Assembly: GCA_027346205.1 (NCBI GenBank)
Contig: DAIESR010000070.1
Coordinates: 1-6,145, forward strand
Origin: Beijerinckiaceae bacterium
GTDB taxonomy: Bacteria; Pseudomonadota; Alphaproteobacteria; Rhizobiales; Beijerinckiaceae
DNA: 6,145 nt
Direction of reading: 5' to 3'
The notes beneath the pieces are model-generated. The model was not told where the DNA came from. It was given only the letters and a program-made list of their open reading frames with translations, and did not search any database. This document shows, in pieces, positions 4,199 to 6,145 of this stretch. Numbering within the stretch: the stretch's first letter is position 1; the number at the start of each line of letters is the position of its first letter. Both the position numbers and the translations under genes were made by a program.

Positions 4199-6037
4199 TC
4201 AGCCCTTCTGATCGGGCAGGTTCAGCCTGATGTGCAATTCCCGCAATTGCTTGGTGGTCGCTGGCGAAGGCGCACCCATCAGCAGATCTTCCGCTCTCTG
4301 ATTCATCGGGAACAGCACGACCTCGCGCAAATTCTCCTCGCCTGCGAGCAGCATCACGATGCGGTCGACGCCCGGCGCTATGCCGCCATGCGGCGGCGCG
4401 CCATATTGGAAGGCGCGATACATGCCGCCGAATTTCTCCTGCAACACGTCCTCGCCATAACCAGCGAGCGCGAAGGCCTTTTTCATGATGTCGGGGCGAT
4501 GATTGCGAATCGCGCCCGATGACAATTCGATGCCATTGCAGACGATGTCATATTGAAAGGCCGTAATCCCGAGGATCGTCGCCTTATCGGCCAGATCGAG
4601 CGCGACGAAGGCGTCATGGTCGAAATTCGGCATCGAGAATGGATTGTGGGAGAAATCTATTTTCTTCTCTTCCTCGTTCCACTCATACATTGGGAAATCG
4701 ACGATCCAGCAGAATTTGAAGACGTCTTTTTCCGCCAGATCGAGGTCGCTGCCGAGCTTCTGGCGCGCGAGGCCGGCGAATTTATAAATATCATCCGGCT
4801 TGCCGAGAACGAAGAAGACGGCATCGCCCGCCTTGAGCCCATCGGGCCGCAAGGCGCGATAAGGCGCTGCGATCTCGATCGGGAACTTCTCCCCCGAGGC
4901 TGCCTCAGACGCTGGAACCTGAACCCAGTCTCCTGGCCTGCCGTTCAACCCTGCCCGAATGAATTCCGTCCGCTCCGGCCCGATATTTTTGGCGACCGGG
5001 CCGGCGCCCGTGTCCTCGCCTTCGCGCCAGAAAATATAGGCGAGACCCGGCTGGCCCTCGCTCTTCGCCCAGCTGTCCATCCGGTCGCAGAACGTGCGTT
5101 GGCCGCCGCCCGGCGCAGGGATCGCCCAGACACGCACTTCGGGATCGGCCGCGAGTCGTTTGGCGAAAACGCCGAAGCCCGAATCGCGGAAAGCCGGCGT
5201 CACATCATGGATAAGAAGCGGATTGCGCAGATCCGGCTTGTCCGAGCCAAAGGCGCGGATTGCGGCGCTATAGGAGATCATCGGAAATTCTTGCGTGACC
5301 GGCTGGCCGCCGCCGAATTCCTCGAATATGCCGCGCAGCACCGGCTCGACCGCCCCAAAGACGTCTTCCTGGGTGACGAAGCTCATCTCGATATCGAGCT
5401 GATAGAATTCGCCGGGGCTGCGGTCGGCGCGTGCGTCCTCGTCGCGAAAACAGGGCGCGATCTGGAAATAGCGATCGAAACCCGCCACCATCAGCAGCTG
5501 TTTGAACTGCTGCGGCGCTTGTGGCAGCGCATAGAATTTCCCGGGATGAAGCCGCGAGGGCACAAGAAAGTCGCGCGCGCCCTCAGGGCTCGAGGCGGTG
5601 AGAATAGGGGTCTGGAATTCGAAAAACCCCTGCCCCTTCATGCGCGCCCGGAGGCTGTCGATGATTCGTCCGCGCAGCATGATGTTTTTGTGGAGCTTGT
5701 CGCGGCGCAGGTCGAGGAAGCGGTATTTGAGCCGCATGTCTTCGGGATATTGATGATCGCCGAAAACCGGCAGCGGCAGTTCCGCCGCGGGCCCCAGAAC
5801 TTCGATCTCCATCACATAGACTTCGACGAACCCCGTCGGCATGTCGGGATTTTCCGTGCCTTCGGGGCGTCGCCGCACATGGCCGTCGAAGCGCACCACC
5901 CATTCCGAGCGCAGCTTTTCTGCCGCGGCAAAAGCTTTGGAATCCGGATCGACGACGCATTGGGTGATGCCATAGTGATCGCGCAGATCGATGAACAGCA
6001 CACCGCCGTGATCTCGAATGCGATGGCACCATCCGGA
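4199..6037 (-). CDS. aspS: Aspartyl-tRNA synthetase, 5' end missing or rearranged
   Basis: Charges tRNA-Asp with aspartate in the cytoplasm; a class IIb synthetase. Counting from the first in-frame start codon (GTG at 6001-5999; 600 codons), visible parts are: OB-fold anticodon-binding domain (1 to about 80), motif 1 region with [19 protein letters not shown] (127-145), motif 2 with [15 protein letters not shown] (185-199) and QLDIEMSF, the bacterial GAD insertion (about 245-420), SHNPFSMP (451-458), and motif 3 GGIAPGVDR (539-547). It ends NLPDQKG at a TGA (4199-4201). Homology continues upstream of the GTG as [12 protein letters not shown] up to 6037 and then stops, although the family normally has about 25-30 more residues (HRYRTH.CG.LR...VRL). 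No ATG start is available, so as it stands the gene is truncated, rearranged or misassembled at its 5' end. Whether it also charges tRNA-Asn cannot be told. Confidence 0.93.
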   Translation of the reverse strand, partial: SGWCHRIRDHGGVLFIDLRDHYGITQCVVDPDSKAFAAAEKLRSEWVVRFDGHVRRRPEGTENPDMPTGFVEVYVMEIEVLGPAAELPLPVFGDHQYPEDMRLKYRFLDLRRDKLHKNIMLRGRIIDSLRARMKGQGFFEFQTPILTASSPEGARDFLVPSRLHPGKFYALPQAPQQFKQLLMVAGFDRYFQIAPCFRDEDARADRSPGEFYQLDIEMSFVTQEDVFGAVEPVLRGIFEEFGGGQPVTQEFPMISYSAAIRAFGSDKPDLRNPLLIHDVTPAFRDSGFGVFAKRLAADPEVRVWAIPAPGGGQRTFCDRMDSWAKSEGQPGLAYIFWREGEDTGAGPVAKNIGPERTEFIRAGLNGRPGDWVQVPASEAASGEKFPIEIAAPYRALRPDGLKAGDAVFFVLGKPDDIYKFAGLARQKLGSDLDLAEKDVFKFCWIVDFPMYEWNEEEKKIDFSHNPFSMPNFDHDAFVALDLADKATILGITAFQYDIVCNGIELSSGAIRNHRPDIMKKAFALAGYGEDVLQEKFGGMYRAFQYGAPPHGGIAPGVDRIVMLLAGEENLREVVLFPMNQRAEDLLMGAPSPATTKQLRELHIRLNLPDQKG

Positions 6038-6145
6038 ATCGGAGCCGTGGCTTTTGGAGCAGGCTTGCCCACCAGCGCAGCAGCAAGCTGTCCGGCAAGA
6101 TCCGTCTCTCCGCGCAGTTGCAGATGCCCCAGTTGCGTGCAGCGG
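6038..6145 (-). other. Sequence upstream of the AspRS homology break; not recognisable as aspS
   Basis: Where the N-terminus of AspRS should lie, the aspS frame reads as a Cys/Ser-rich, non-protein-like string without a start codon, though it has no stop. The next minus-strand frame, offset by one base, reads more like protein ([20 protein letters not shown], then [16 protein letters not shown]) and is open from the window edge. I do not recognise that protein. It may be the C-terminal part of another gene fused next to the aspS body, or a chance frame. Confidence 0.4.

Noticed and set aside
5583..6098. 171-codon minus-strand frame overlapping the start of aspS
   Set aside because: Most of it is a shadow of aspS and its translation is Arg-rich. 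Only the part beyond 6037 is unexplained, and there a different frame looks more protein-like.

Overview
The window looks like chromosomal DNA of an alphaproteobacterium. I base this on the short L33 protein with alphaproteobacterial character, a class IIb aspartyl-tRNA synthetase carrying the '[18 protein letters not shown]' form of motif 2, GC-rich codon use, and palindromic repeats starting TAGAGCAT, which I know from Rhizobiales (Hyphomicrobiales) genomes. Beijerinckiaceae or a relative is a guess; the sequence does not fix the genus.

Left part (1-480): the possible C-terminal end of an unrecognised gene (1-108), a leader with a good sigma70-like promoter (157-184), and rpmG (311-478), encoding ribosomal protein L33.

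Middle part (about 480-2700) is accessory and gene-poor. It holds a cluster of palindromic repeats (700-1010), a badly decayed P4-type tyrosine integrase on the minus strand (1012-1409) whose catalytic remnants can still be read, a set of GGGGTAAC repeats just upstream of it (1442-1490), and the 3' half of a tRNA-Thr(UGU)-like sequence ending in CCA (1590-1641). Together these look like the scar of an element that once integrated at a tRNA gene. To the right lie two small unrecognised genes (1771-1980 and 2421-2696), separated by another complete copy of the palindromic repeat (1979-2141).

Right part (2880-6145) is core-like and on the minus strand: a YbhN/MprF-type polytopic membrane protein (2880-3920) and aspS (4199 to about 6037), with a degenerate repeat copy between them. 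Recognisable AspRS homology stops abruptly at 6037. The roughly 30 expected N-terminal residues are not found in any frame of the remaining 108 bases, so the gene's 5' end is displaced, rearranged or misassembled.

The most interesting signal is the two-hairpin repeat. Three copies (700-824, 927-1010 inverted, 1979-2141) differ at stem positions, yet many of the changes are compensated on the opposite arm, so base pairing is kept. I see no clear evidence of a complete new biological system. The repeat family and the integration scar are the parts worth following up.
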